Part shown: positions 1-7,250 of the stretch, piece by piece
Layout: the number at the start of each line of letters is the position of its first letter
Position numbering within the stretch: the first letter of the stretch is position 1
Source of the DNA: an uncultured Clostridia bacterium
Lineage (GTDB): Bacteria; Bacillota; Clostridia; Oscillospirales; Ruminococcaceae
Assembly: GCA_947624555.1 (NCBI GenBank)
Contig: CANQKW010000007.1
Span: 1-64,000 of the forward strand
DNA length: 64,000 bases
Direction: 5' to 3'
Translations under genes and position numbers: made by a program
Notes under the pieces: generated by a model
What the model was told of the DNA's origin: nothing
Database searches by the model: none
The model's input: only the letters and a program-made list of their open reading frames with translations

Positions 1-33
1 CTAAGGCTGTCCCTTTCTGTCGGCGACTTGATT

Positions 34-62
34 ATTATATCACTTTTAATCTCACTTGTCAA
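34..62 (-). promoter_or_regulatory. Sigma-A promoter reading off the left edge
   Basis: On the minus strand TTGACA (57-62) and TATAAT (34-39) are separated by exactly 17 bases, a perfect consensus. Transcription would start near position 27 and leave the window, so the gene it serves is not visible. Confidence 0.75.
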
Positions 63-125
63 TAGGTTTTTTGAAAATTTTTTTAATTTTTTTGATATTT
101 TTTTAAAATACGACAAAGAACGAGC

Positions 126-587
126 TCAAAAACTGTTCTTTTTATCGTCTTTCATTTCGGAAATTATCTTGACAAAACTGTCCACGTCGTTGAAATCACG
201 GTAGACGCTTGCAAAACGCACATATGCCACATCATCGACTTCTTTCAGTCTTTTCAGCACAGCCTCGCCGATTTTATCGGAGGTGACCTCTCTGGTAAGC
301 GCATTTTTCAGCTCTGCGGCAATATCTTCCACTATATTTTCGATCGTTTCAAGAGAAACGGGGCGCTTTACGGTCGCACGGCAAAGCCTGTCGACCAGCT
401 TTTCACGGTCAAACGGCTCTATCGTATGGTCTTTTTTTATAACCATAAGCGGCACTTCTTCGATGATCTCGTAGGTGGTAAACCTTGCACCGCACTGTAT
501 GCACTCGCGGCGGCGGCGCACCTTGTTTTCGGTGGGACGGGAGTCTATGACCTTGCTTTCTTCACAGCCACATTCGGGACATTTCAT
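126..587 (-). CDS. nrdR: Transcriptional repressor NrdR
   Basis: NrdR represses ribonucleotide reductase genes in response to (d)ATP. The 153-residue length is typical. The N-terminal zinc ribbon has C3-x2-C6 and C29-x2-C32, and an ATP-cone domain follows at about residues 49-139 (VIKKD...FDREKL, then the conserved YVRFASVYRDF). The ATG at 587 has AAGGAG seven bases upstream. It is a single gene with its own promoter at 675-703; no ribonucleotide reductase gene lies in the window. I found no convincing NrdR box in its upstream region. Identification is firm from the family signature. Confidence 0.96.
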   Translation of the reverse strand: MKCPECGCEESKVIDSRPTENKVRRRRECIQCGARFTTYEIIEEVPLMVIKKDHTIEPFDREKLVDRLCRATVKRPVSLETIENIVEDIAAELKNALTREVTSDKIGEAVLKRLKEVDDVAYVRFASVYRDFNDVDSFVKIISEMKDDKKNSF

Positions 588-674
588 AACAGTTCTCCTT
601 AGTAATTACAGTTAATGAGCGCCGATTTCAGCATATTCTGTATGGAAACTGCATCAAGCGGTACTACATATGTA

Positions 675-703
675 ATTATAACATAAAAAAAATTACTTTT
701 CAA
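675..703 (-). promoter_or_regulatory. nrdR promoter
   Basis: Minus-strand TTGAAA (698-703), 17-base spacer, TATAAT (675-680), leading into nrdR. A short palindrome, TACATATGTA, lies just downstream of the -10 box (665-674), where a regulator could bind; it does not match the NrdR box well. Confidence 0.7.
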
Positions 704-743
704 CAATTTTAATAAAAAAACTTATTTTTTTATAAAATTTTTG

Positions 744-772
744 TTGAAATAAAGACCGAGATATGATATAAT
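744..772 (+). promoter_or_regulatory. Promoter of the 826-1413 gene
   Basis: TTGAAA (744-749), 17-base spacer, TATAAT (767-772), diverging from the nrdR promoter. The downstream gene starts about 50 bases later. Confidence 0.75.
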
Positions 773-825
773 GTATTATTATAAGGTGTATTACTTATTT
801 GGATTATTATAGGGGAGGTGCCGTT

Positions 826-1413
826 ATGGAATTTAATATTTCGGGAATGGCGGACAGGTCGGCTATGCGGATTTCGGAAAGCCGTCCTTCGGGAAACGGT
901 GAATTTCAAAGTGAGCTTTTTGACGCTATTGAAAAGCTTGAAAAAACGCCCGAAAACAGCGGCAGTAATTTCTTCGGATATGAGGGAGTTTTTACGGTGG
1001 TTTCTCCGAAAATCGAGGAAAAACTGCGCAGCGACCCCGAATATTTCGAGCTGCTCTCGGAAAAGCTGAGCAAAATGCTGCACGGGCAGGGCGAAAGTAT
1101 GAAAAACAGCGTTGTTATAATTGACAGAAACGGTGAGATAACGCAGCACTGTTTCGGAAAGGACCGTGAAGAACGTCATCCTACCGCCGAAGAGCTGAAA
1201 GAGGTCGCAAAGGCAAGGGCAAGGAAAAAAGCTCGTCTTGACGCTTATTTTCGGCTGCTGGAACGGAGTGCGATAAAGCGAAAGCTGATTGAACAGGAGA
1301 ACGCAAAGCGTCTTGTCAATAAAAAGTACAGACTTTCGGTTTCGTGTCTTGATATTATTGCACGCAGCAGGCGCATAACCGCACCGCTGCCCGACCCTGA
1401 CAGTTTATTCTGA
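826..1413 (+). CDS. Hypothetical cytoplasmic protein, 195 residues
   Basis: I do not recognise this protein with confidence. It has no signal peptide or membrane segment. The N-terminal third is polar. The middle holds FTVVSPKIEEKLRSDPEYF and then VVIIDRNGEI, and the C-terminal third is strongly basic and probably helical (rich in KARARKK-like runs). The motif 'SP-x-hydrophobic-x-x-K-x-x-SDP' followed by a strand and 'DRNG' is loosely reminiscent of DUF6033-type proteins of Clostridia, but this is only a resemblance. The start is the ATG at 826, with AGGGGAGGTG at 811-820 five bases upstream; an upstream in-frame ATG at 799 lacks such a site. It is followed by the small membrane protein at 1453. 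Confidence 0.75.
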   Translation: MEFNISGMADRSAMRISESRPSGNGEFQSELFDAIEKLEKTPENSGSNFFGYEGVFTVVSPKIEEKLRSDPEYFELLSEKLSKMLHGQGESMKNSVVIIDRNGEITQHCFGKDREERHPTAEELKEVAKARARKKARLDAYFRLLERSAIKRKLIEQENAKRLVNKKYRLSVSCLDIIARSRRITAPLPDPDSLF

Positions 1414-1452
1414 TTTTTCGGCGGTCGGTTCCTGCACGGAAAGGAAAAATTT

Positions 1453-1815
1453 ATGATTATTATTTTGCATTATCTTCCTGTTACTGCTTTTATCATTATG
1501 CTTATTATGGTGCTGAGAAGAGCTGTCCGTTTCGGCGATGAAAACAAGACGTTTACAAATGCGACTGTCGGCGTTGGCGCTTTGGCGTCTGTCGTTGAGT
1601 TTGTAATCACCTGTTTGAATTATAAGGGTTTAATTTGGGAATTTGCGCTTGCTTTTCTTTGCATTGTGATGACGCTGCTGCTAAAGGCAATCGTCAGGCG
1701 CTTTATCGAAGATTTTGACCAGAGAAATCAAATCAAGGTCGATAAGTACGATACCGAATTTTATCGGAACGAGGAAGATTTTTCCGACGGGAATGACAAA
1801 TTCAACGAAAGATAA
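1453..1815 (+). CDS. Small membrane protein, unknown function, 120 residues
   Basis: There are three likely membrane helices (about residues 3-21, 40-58 and 63-84), followed by a charged cytoplasmic tail rich in Asp, Glu and Lys. I recognise no family. AAGGAAAAA lies just upstream of the ATG. It is 39 bases behind the 826-1413 gene in the same direction and is probably co-transcribed from the promoter at 744-772. It ends at the hairpin at 1846-1872. Confidence 0.7.
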   Translation: MIIILHYLPVTAFIIMLIMVLRRAVRFGDENKTFTNATVGVGALASVVEFVITCLNYKGLIWEFALAFLCIVMTLLLKAIVRRFIEDFDQRNQIKVDKYDTEFYRNEEDFSDGNDKFNER

Positions 1816-1845
1816 AATTGTCCGAGAAAATTATTAAAGAAATAG

Positions 1846-1872
1846 AAAGCTCCGTTTCGCACGGAGCTTTTT
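1846..1872 (+). terminator. Rho-independent terminator shared by convergent genes
   Basis: A perfect 10-bp stem, AAAGCTCCGT (1846-1855) with ACGGAGCTTT (1861-1870), closes on TTCGC and is followed by a short T run. It lies between the small membrane gene and the end of leuA on the other strand. Confidence 0.8.
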
Positions 1873-1878
1873 GGGATT

Positions 1879-3543
1879 TTATTTCAAAATATCGGAATTG
1901 TTTATCGCTGAAACAAGAGCGTAATTCGAGGCGTTTATAATGTCCGTATCTGTGCCTGCGCCCCAATAAACGCTGCCGTCTGCCAGCGTAATGCCTATCA
2001 TACACATAGCCTTTGACTTTGAGCCTACTTCGGTTGCATTTTCGCTGTAAGAGGTTATCGTATAGTCAATGCCCAAACCGTCCTTTAATGCGTTGGAAAC
2101 AGCGTCAAGACGTCCGTTGCCCTGTGCCGAAAAAACCCTTGTTTCGCCGTCCTTTCTGACGGTGACTTCTGCGGATATGCACTCTCCCTGTTTATAATGA
2201 GCCTCGGCAACAGCAAGACGGGTCTTGATGTTTACATAGGTTTCATTGAAAATTTCGTACAATTCCTCGGGGTGCAGTTCCTTGTGAGCGTGGTCGGATA
2301 CGCTTTTCACCGTGTAACCGAAATGCTCGCTCATCTTTTTGGGCATCACTATTCCGTAATTCTGCTCCATTATATAGCCTATACCGCCCTTGCCCGACTG
2401 GGAATTGATACGGATAACATCGCCCTCGTATTCTCTGCCCAGATCGTGCGGATCTATCGGGATATACGGTACATTCCAGTGGTCGGGGTCTTTTTCCTCG
2501 CGATAGCGCATTCCCTTGGCGATAGCGTCCTGATGAGAGCCTGAAAATGCCGCAAAAACGAGTTTTCCGCTGTACGGCATACGGTCGTAAACCGTCATTC
2601 CCGTCAATCTCTCGTACATCTCGCAGAGTTTTGGCATATTTGTAAGGTCAAGGTTCGGCTCTACGCCGTGAGTGTACATATTGAGCGCAAGAGTGATAAT
2701 ATCCACGTTGCCTGTGCGCTCGCCGTTTCCGAAAAGCGTTCCCTCTACTCTGTCCGCTCCCGCAAGCAGTCCCATTTCGGTATCTGCAACGGCACAGCCT
2801 CTGTCGTTGTGCGGGTGGAGCGAAATAATGAGGTTTTCTCTGTTATGGAGAGTTTTGCACATATACTCTACCTGCTGGGCATAGACGTGGGACATACTCT
2901 CCGCAACGGTCACGGGGAGATTTATAATGACCTTATTGTCGCAGGAAGGCTGCCAGATGTCAATCACCGCATTGCAGATTTCCATTGCAAACTCGGGTTC
3001 TGTGCCTGTAAAGCTCTCGGGAGAATACTCAAAGCGGAAATTGCCCTTGGTTTTTGCTTTATACTCGTTTAAAAGCTTTGCGCCGCTCGTGGCAATTTCG
3101 ATTATCTCTTCCTTGTTCTTTTTGAAAACCTGTTCCCTCTGTGCAACCGAGGTCGAATTGTACAGATGAACAATTGCGTTTTTGCAGCCTTCAAGAGCCT
3201 CAAATGTTTTCTTGATGATATGCTCTCGGCTCTGAGTAAGAACCTGAACGGTCACGTCGTCGGGAATGAGATTTCTCTCGATAAGCGCACGGCAAAACTC
3301 ATACTCGGTTTCGGAGGCGGCAGGAAAGCCTATTTCGATCTCTTTAAAGCCGACCTTTACAAGGCAGTCGAAAAACTCCAGTTTTTCTTCCAAATTCATA
3401 GGGGTTATCAGCGCCTGATTTCCGTCACGCAGGTCAACGCTGCACCACACAGGCGGCTTTTCGATATACTCCTTATTTATCCAGTCAAGGCAGGGAAAAG
3501 GCGGCATAAAATAGCGCCTTTGGTATTTATCTGCATATTTCAT
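1879..3543 (-). CDS. leuA: 2-isopropylmalate synthase (long LeuA type)
   Basis: It condenses acetyl-CoA with 2-oxoisovalerate, the first committed step of leucine synthesis. It has 554 residues, the usual size of the second LeuA subtype whose N-terminus reads MPPFPCLDWINKEY. The HMGL-like TIM barrel shows the catalytic SVDLRDGNQA (about 35-44) and the metal-binding HPHNDRG (about 241). The leucine-sensing LeuA dimer domain covers roughly residues 430-554. The ATG at 3543 has AAAGGAG upstream. No other leucine gene is adjacent. Expression appears to be controlled by the T-box leader at 3694-4000. Confidence 0.96.
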   Translation of the reverse strand: MKYADKYQRRYFMPPFPCLDWINKEYIEKPPVWCSVDLRDGNQALITPMNLEEKLEFFDCLVKVGFKEIEIGFPAASETEYEFCRALIERNLIPDDVTVQVLTQSREHIIKKTFEALEGCKNAIVHLYNSTSVAQREQVFKKNKEEIIEIATSGAKLLNEYKAKTKGNFRFEYSPESFTGTEPEFAMEICNAVIDIWQPSCDNKVIINLPVTVAESMSHVYAQQVEYMCKTLHNRENLIISLHPHNDRGCAVADTEMGLLAGADRVEGTLFGNGERTGNVDIITLALNMYTHGVEPNLDLTNMPKLCEMYERLTGMTVYDRMPYSGKLVFAAFSGSHQDAIAKGMRYREEKDPDHWNVPYIPIDPHDLGREYEGDVIRINSQSGKGGIGYIMEQNYGIVMPKKMSEHFGYTVKSVSDHAHKELHPEELYEIFNETYVNIKTRLAVAEAHYKQGECISAEVTVRKDGETRVFSAQGNGRLDAVSNALKDGLGIDYTITSYSENATEVGSKSKAMCMIGITLADGSVYWGAGTDTDIINASNYALVSAINNSDILK

Positions 3544-3558
3544 AAAAAAACTCCTTTT

Positions 3559-3593
3559 TTAGATATTAGAGGTTAGAGGTAAGAGGTTAGAAA
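3559..3593. repeat. Heptameric tandem repeat, five units
   Basis: On the plus strand five consecutive 7-mers read TTAGATA, TTAGAGG, TTAGAGG, TAAGAGG, TTAGAAA. It lies in the untranslated region just ahead of leuA. Similar five-unit arrays occur at 5480-5514 and 11559-11592. Confidence 0.8.
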
Positions 3594-3616
3594 TTTGTTG
3601 ATGCATTTCAGTGAAC

Positions 3617-3670
3617 TTACATCGAAAGCATCATAACAGCAGCCGGTGCTGACAAAATTTTCTTTTTCAT
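3617..3670 (-). CDS. Possible leader peptide or gene remnant, 17 residues
   Basis: Between the T-box terminator and leuA is a short reading frame, MKKKILSAPAAVMMLSM, whose ATG is preceded by AAAGGAGCATT. It resembles the start of a secreted protein (basic residues, then a hydrophobic stretch) cut off by TAA. It contains one Leu codon run of no note, so it is not a classical leucine attenuator peptide. It may be translated only when the T-box allows readthrough, or it may be the fossil start of a lost gene. Confidence 0.3.
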   Translation of the reverse strand: MKKKILSAPAAVMMLSM

Positions 3671-3693
3671 AATGCTCCTTTATGCTCCTTTCC

Positions 3694-4000
3694 ATTAAAA
3701 AAAGTCCTCGCCCAAACTTGGGGACGAGAACTAACCCGTGTTACCACTCCAATTTACGAAAATCCTTTCGGAAATCCGCCTCAGCTGCGCCAAACAGCGC
3801 ACTTCTCTTTAACGGGAGAAACCCGTAACAGACTATTTGCCTCGTATTTTCGCATTTATGCAATCAAATACACGGCTTTCGCCCGTTCTGCTCAGGGGTG
3901 AGTCATCTCCCGGCTGCTTTACCGCCTCGCACCGAACGACGGCTCTCTGAAAAAGCACGCAGGGTCTTATTCCCCTTCAACGCATTTAAAATTATTCATT
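3694..4000 (-). promoter_or_regulatory. T-box leader of leuA, probable tRNA-Leu sensor
   Basis: The minus strand carries the T-box core GGAGTGGTAACACGGGTT (about 3732-3749), whose TGGT can pair with an ACCA tRNA end. It lies directly ahead of a strong terminator (3697-3731). The long stem I region occupies about 3895-3990. In it, GATGACTCACC contains CTC at 3900-3902 followed by A, in the usual place for a specifier; CTC is a leucine codon, which fits leuA downstream. The family assignment is firm from the core motif. The exact specifier is inferred and not proven by a fold. Confidence 0.88.
3697..3731 (-). terminator. T-box regulatory terminator
   Basis: On the minus strand GTTCTCGTCCC pairs with GGGCGAGGAC, followed by TTTTTTT. 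The 5' arm directly follows the T-box sequence, so antiterminator and terminator are mutually exclusive, as in known T-box leaders. Confidence 0.88.
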
Positions 4001-4006
4001 ACAAAG

Positions 4007-4035
4007 ATTATAGCACAAGATTTTTTATTTGTCAA
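4007..4035 (-). promoter_or_regulatory. Promoter of the T-box-leuA transcript
   Basis: TTGACA (4030-4035), 17-base spacer, TATAAT (4007-4012) on the minus strand, both perfect consensus. It diverges from the metK promoter, which starts 37 bases away. Confidence 0.85.
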
Positions 4036-4071
4036 GAGGTAAAAGAAAATTTTTATTGTCGAAAAAAACTA

Positions 4072-4100
4072 TTGACAAGGAGATTATAATGTGATATACT
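4072..4100 (+). promoter_or_regulatory. Promoter of the SAM-riboswitch-metK transcript
   Basis: TTGACA (4072-4077), 17-base spacer, TATACT (4095-4100). Transcription would begin at about 4107, at the first bases of the riboswitch. Confidence 0.85.
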
Positions 4101-4107
4101 TAGTATA

Positions 4108-4277
4108 CGCCTTATCAAGAGCGGCTTTAGACGGAAATTCCGTCGGGGGACCGGTCCCTTAACAGCCCGGCAACCTACTTGTGTTTTCACAGCAAGGTGC
4201 CACATCCTGCGATATTATTATCGGAAGATGAGGAGTGACAGTAAATTTTACCGCTCACTCCTTAGTGAGCGTTTTTT
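4108..4277 (+). promoter_or_regulatory. SAM-I (S-box) riboswitch ahead of metK
   Basis: The conserved S-box elements appear in order: CTTATCAAGAG at the first helix (4111-4121), GGGGGACCGG, AACAGCCCGGCAACC and AAGGTGCC followed by the closing CC-rich helix. The expression platform is a terminator with stem CGCTCAC (4252-4258) and GTGAGCG (4265-4271), then six T. An antiterminator is possible because GGAGTGA (4232-4238) is complementary to TCACTCC (4255-4261). Binding of S-adenosylmethionine would favour termination and lower metK expression, the standard logic of this class. Confidence 0.94.
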
Positions 4278-4307
4278 ATTATGATTTATTATGAAAGGAA
4301 GAGTAAA

Positions 4308-5477
4308 ATGGCTAAAAAATTATTTACTTCGGAGAGCGTTACGGAAGGTCATCCCGACAAGCTCTGCGACAAGATCTCGGACGCTGTTCTGGACGCAATA
4401 CTCGCCCGTGACCCTATGGGAAGAGTTGCGTGCGAAACCACCGCTACTACGGGTATGATAACGGTAATGGGCGAAATCACCACAACCGCACAGGTCGATA
4501 TACCCGCCATTGTAAGAGAGGTCGTTGCCGATATAGGATATAACAGCGATGTAAGCGGATTTAACGCAAAAACCTGCTCGGTTATAACAACTATCGACAA
4601 GCAATCTCCCGATATTGCATTGGGCGTAAACAATGCTCTTGAAGGAAGAGAGCGCAACGAAGGCGACACGGGTGCGGGCGACCAGGGAATGATGTTCGGA
4701 TTTGCCTGCTCGGAGACGCCTGAGCTTATGCCTATGCCGATAAGTCTTTCTCACAAGCTTGCGAAAAAGCTTGCCGATGTGAGAAAGAGTGGGGAGATAC
4801 CTTATCTTCTTCCTGACGGAAAAACTCAGGTCACAGTGGAATATGTCGACAACAAGCCCGTGAGGATAGATACCGTTGTTGTTTCGTCGCAGCATCTTGA
4901 ATCCGCCTCCCTTGAGCAAATTCGCAGCGACATTATAGAAAAGGTCATTAAAACCACGATCCCCGAAAAACTGCTTGACGAAAACACAAAATATTTCGTA
5001 AATCCCACGGGAAGATTTGTTGTCGGCGGACCTATGGGCGACAGCGGTCTTACGGGAAGAAAAATCATAGTTGATACATACGGCGGCTATTCAAGGCACG
5101 GCGGAGGAGCTTTTTCGGGAAAAGACCCGACTAAGGTGGACCGCTCGGCGGCTTATATGTGCCGTTATGTGGCTAAGAATATCGTTGCTGCAGGTCTTGC
5201 GGAAAGAGCCGAGATACAGCTTGCTTATGCTATCGGTGTGGCTAATCCTGTTTCCGTTATGGCAGACACGTTCGGCACGGGCAAAATTTCCGATGAAAAG
5301 ATTGCCGAGGCTGTAGCAAAGGAATTTGACCTTCGTCCGTCTGCTATCATAAAGGCGCTCGAACTCAGAAAGCCGCAGTACAGGCAGCTTGCCGCTTACG
5401 GTCATATGGGAAGAGAGGACCTCGGCGTTGCGTGGGAAAAAACAGACCGAATTGATGATTTGAAGAAATACCTGTAA
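4308..5477 (+). CDS. metK: S-adenosylmethionine synthetase
   Basis: It makes S-adenosylmethionine from methionine and ATP. The protein has 389 residues. Family motifs are clear: [12 protein letters not shown] near the N-terminus, [12 protein letters not shown] in the middle, and the glycine-rich [20 protein letters not shown] place the start at the ATG at 4308, preceded by AAAGGAAGAG. An in-frame ATG at 4281 is unlikely because it begins four bases after the riboswitch terminator and has no ribosome binding site. Its own product feeds back on it through the riboswitch. Confidence 0.97.
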   Translation: MAKKLFTSESVTEGHPDKLCDKISDAVLDAILARDPMGRVACETTATTGMITVMGEITTTAQVDIPAIVREVVADIGYNSDVSGFNAKTCSVITTIDKQSPDIALGVNNALEGRERNEGDTGAGDQGMMFGFACSETPELMPMPISLSHKLAKKLADVRKSGEIPYLLPDGKTQVTVEYVDNKPVRIDTVVVSSQHLESASLEQIRSDIIEKVIKTTIPEKLLDENTKYFVNPTGRFVVGGPMGDSGLTGRKIIVDTYGGYSRHGGGAFSGKDPTKVDRSAAYMCRYVAKNIVAAGLAERAEIQLAYAIGVANPVSVMADTFGTGKISDEKIAEAVAKEFDLRPSAIIKALELRKPQYRQLAAYGHMGREDLGVAWEKTDRIDDLKKYL

Positions 5478-5479
5478 AG

Positions 5480-5514
5480 CAGTTTACAGTGCACAGTGTA
5501 TAGTGAATAGTAAG
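5480..5514. repeat. Heptameric tandem repeat, five units
   Basis: Five 7-mers directly after the metK stop codon: CAGTTTA, CAGTGCA, CAGTGTA, TAGTGAA, TAGTAAG. Same period, length and unit number as the arrays at 3559 and 11559, with a different core. Confidence 0.7.
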
Positions 5515-5541
5515 ATGTGCCGCACCTGCGGTGCGGTTATT

Positions 5542-5766
5542 AAAGTTTTTTGAAGAGTCCTGAGAAACTTTTTTTCAAAAACTTTTACTGTGCGCTGCTG
5601 AAAGCGATTGGTTTTTTGCGTTCCTTGAACGCAAAAAATGGGGGAAAACTCTTGTTTTCCCCCATACCCCTTTAGCGCTTTTGGACGTATTTGTGGGGCG
5701 TTGCCCCACACCCCACCAGAGAAACTTTTTTGAAAAAAAGTTTCTCTGGACTCTTCAAAAAACTTT
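5542..5766. repeat. Nested palindromic intergenic element, about 225 bp
   Basis: The outer ends are a perfect 19-bp inverted repeat: AAAGTTTTTTGAAGAGTCC (5542-5560) and its complement at 5748-5766. Inside are four strong hairpins: TTTTTTGCGTTC with GAACGCAAAAAA (about 5612-5638), TGGGGGAAAAC with GTTTTCCCCCA (about 5639-5664), TGTGGGGC with GCCCCACA (about 5692-5710), and a 16-bp stem at 5716-5731/5734-5749. It has no believable gene. The architecture resembles a non-autonomous palindromic repeat (MITE- or REP-like); whether copies occur elsewhere in the genome cannot be seen here. Confidence 0.65.
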
Positions 5767-5841
5767 TTTCGCCAATTTATTACGGAAAAGTTACAATTCT
5801 TTCAAAACATTTACAATATAATTACATTTTTGTAATAATAG

Positions 5842-5869
5842 TTGACTTTTTTATTCTTTGTGGTAAAAT
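5842..5869 (+). promoter_or_regulatory. Promoter of the candidate small RNA
   Basis: TTGACT (5842-5847), 16-base spacer, TAAAAT (5864-5869). No gene with a ribosome binding site and start follows before the terminator at 5999-6025. Confidence 0.55.
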
Positions 5870-5875
5870 GTTCTC

Positions 5876-6025
5876 AGGAGGTAAATCGGAAGTCACTAAA
5901 AACTTCCGCTCCTCACCCTTCCATTATCGCTGTGCGGTTATTGTCTTTGCTCTTGTTCTGCCATTAAACTGTTTTACTTCTGCTCCGCACAGCATTTTGC
6001 TCCCGATTTTATCGGGAGCTTTTTT
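5876..6025 (+). ncRNA. Candidate structured small RNA, about 150 nt
   Basis: A promoter (5842-5869) and a terminator (5999-6025) bracket a stretch with no convincing reading frame. Three helices can be drawn. First, AGGAG (5876-5880) with CTCCT (5909-5913), continuing across a bulge into CGGAAGT (5887-5893) with ACTTCCG (5902-5908). Second, a perfect 9-bp pairing, GCTGTGCGG (5929-5937) with CCGCACAGC (5985-5993). Third, the terminator. The first helix would hide an AGGAGG that is not followed by any start codon. I do not recognise it as 6S, SRP or a known riboswitch. It ends against the 3' end of the terminase gene on the other strand. Confidence 0.45.
5999..6025 (+). terminator. Terminator of the candidate small RNA
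   Basis: GCTCCCGAT (5999-6007) pairs with ATCGGGAGC (6011-6019) around TTT, followed by six T. The opposite strand has no T run after the stem, so it works in the plus direction only. Confidence 0.85.
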
Positions 6026-7250
6026 ATATCTTGAAAAGCTGATGCTCAAAACGCTCAAACGCATATTCAAGAGCGTCAAGACTGTCAACATTAGTCGTGC
6101 CGTTGTCAAGGCGAATATCCCTGTGAATGCTGCGTTCGTCCCAACGTGCGCTGCGTACAGCGTCTATCGTATGAACACAATCATCAAGAATGAAAAATCG
6201 TTTCGATGAGATCAATCTGCTGAGCATATTTATCCGTGTATTTATCGGCTTTTTAAGCGCATTTTTGACTTCAATCTTTACGGCGCTGCGAAAACTCTTT
6301 ATCAAAAGCTGCTCGGCACTGTCGCAATAGGCTTTGGTAAGTCTTGGACAACGTTTCTTTTCCATTGTGACAAAATCGCTGAATGCTAATATCAGATTTT
6401 CGGCAGAACGGTTTTTCTTGTCGTAATACTCGGACAAAACGTAAACGTTTTTAAAGCCTGCGTCAAACCCGACGTGGACAAATGCTGACGCAGAACCGTT
6501 TCCGCCGTAATCTACGCCTATCACGGAGAATGATATCGGGTTTTCCGCTGTTTTTTTACGCAGCTCTTCTATCGACAGAATACAATCGTTGGAGAAGTTT
6601 TCGTAAATCCTGCCCTCGGCAGCAGTCCACTCGCCCGAAATAAAGCGGTCGTAAAATACGCCGCTGAATTCGGCTTTTAGCTGTTCGATATAGCTCTTCG
6701 GGAGAAATGTGTTGTCCTCAAGGCGAAATTTCAGCGAAAGCAGGTCTATGTTTTTATTGTCCAGATAATTGCGCTTTACCCAATGTTTGGGATCGTCGGG
6801 ATTGGTCGTCGCAAAGAGCTTTGCTCCGTTTTCGGAAAGGCGCGACAGGAGCATTACAAAAAATTCCTCGGAGAAAAGGGTAAGTTCGTCGCAATATGCG
6901 CCCATTAACGTCATACCACGAATTTTATTTTCGGCTTGCGCATTTGCGGCTCCTTCGAGATATATTTTTCTGCCCAGCAGGCTGCCTTCCTTTTTGTAGA
7001 TATTGTAAGTGAAATACTCTCCGAAAAAGTTTTTCATAGGTTCAAGGACATTTCGCCTGAGCGTTCCTAAGGTTTTTCCCGACATAAGATAGTTTGCGTT
7101 TTTCGGGGAGGCGGCTACCCAAAATCCCCAAATTATCATAGATATAAAGGTCTTTCCGCTGCGAACGCTGCCCTCGAAGATGTTTATTCGCTTAAAGCCG
7201 TTGTTTTTCAGCAGCATAAGCGCTTTTTTCTGCTTTGGTGAAAAGGTCAT
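6024..7250 (-). CDS. Phage terminase large subunit, orphan
   Basis: In phages this motor-nuclease packages DNA into the capsid. The 408-residue protein has both domains. The ATPase shows Walker A GSVRSGKT (about 27-34) and Walker B MGAYCDEL (about 116-123). The RNase H-like nuclease carries its three acidic positions in VIGVDYGG (D247), AYCDSAEQ (D310) and VDSLDALEYAFE (D389/D392). It appears full length and intact. It overlaps the small upstream gene by four bases (ATGA). No portal, capsid, tail or integrase gene is nearby, so this is not a prophage. It may be a remnant or a domesticated gene. Confidence 0.9.
   Translation of the reverse strand: MTFSPKQKKALMLLKNNGFKRINIFEGSVRSGKTFISMIIWGFWVAASPKNANYLMSGKTLGTLRRNVLEPMKNFFGEYFTYNIYKKEGSLLGRKIYLEGAANAQAENKIRGMTLMGAYCDELTLFSEEFFVMLLSRLSENGAKLFATTNPDDPKHWVKRNYLDNKNIDLLSLKFRLEDNTFLPKSYIEQLKAEFSGVFYDRFISGEWTAAEGRIYENFSNDCILSIEELRKKTAENPISFSVIGVDYGGNGSASAFVHVGFDAGFKNVYVLSEYYDKKNRSAENLILAFSDFVTMEKKRCPRLTKAYCDSAEQLLIKSFRSAVKIEVKNALKKPINTRINMLSRLISSKRFFILDDCVHTIDAVRSARWDERSIHRDIRLDNGTTNVDSLDALEYAFERFEHQLFKI

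Noticed and set aside
660-680. NrdR box in the nrdR upstream region (TACATATGTA)
   Set aside because: It is palindromic but does not match the 16-bp NrdR consensus and has no paired second box.
3559-3593. CRISPR array
   Set aside because: Units are 7 bp in direct tandem without spacers; they are simple repeats. No cas gene is present.
5484-6209. Reading frames of 75 and 172 residues across the metK-terminase gap
   Set aside because: They run through palindromic repeats and the terminator at 5999-6025 and have no ribosome site. I treat them as chance frames in repeat DNA.
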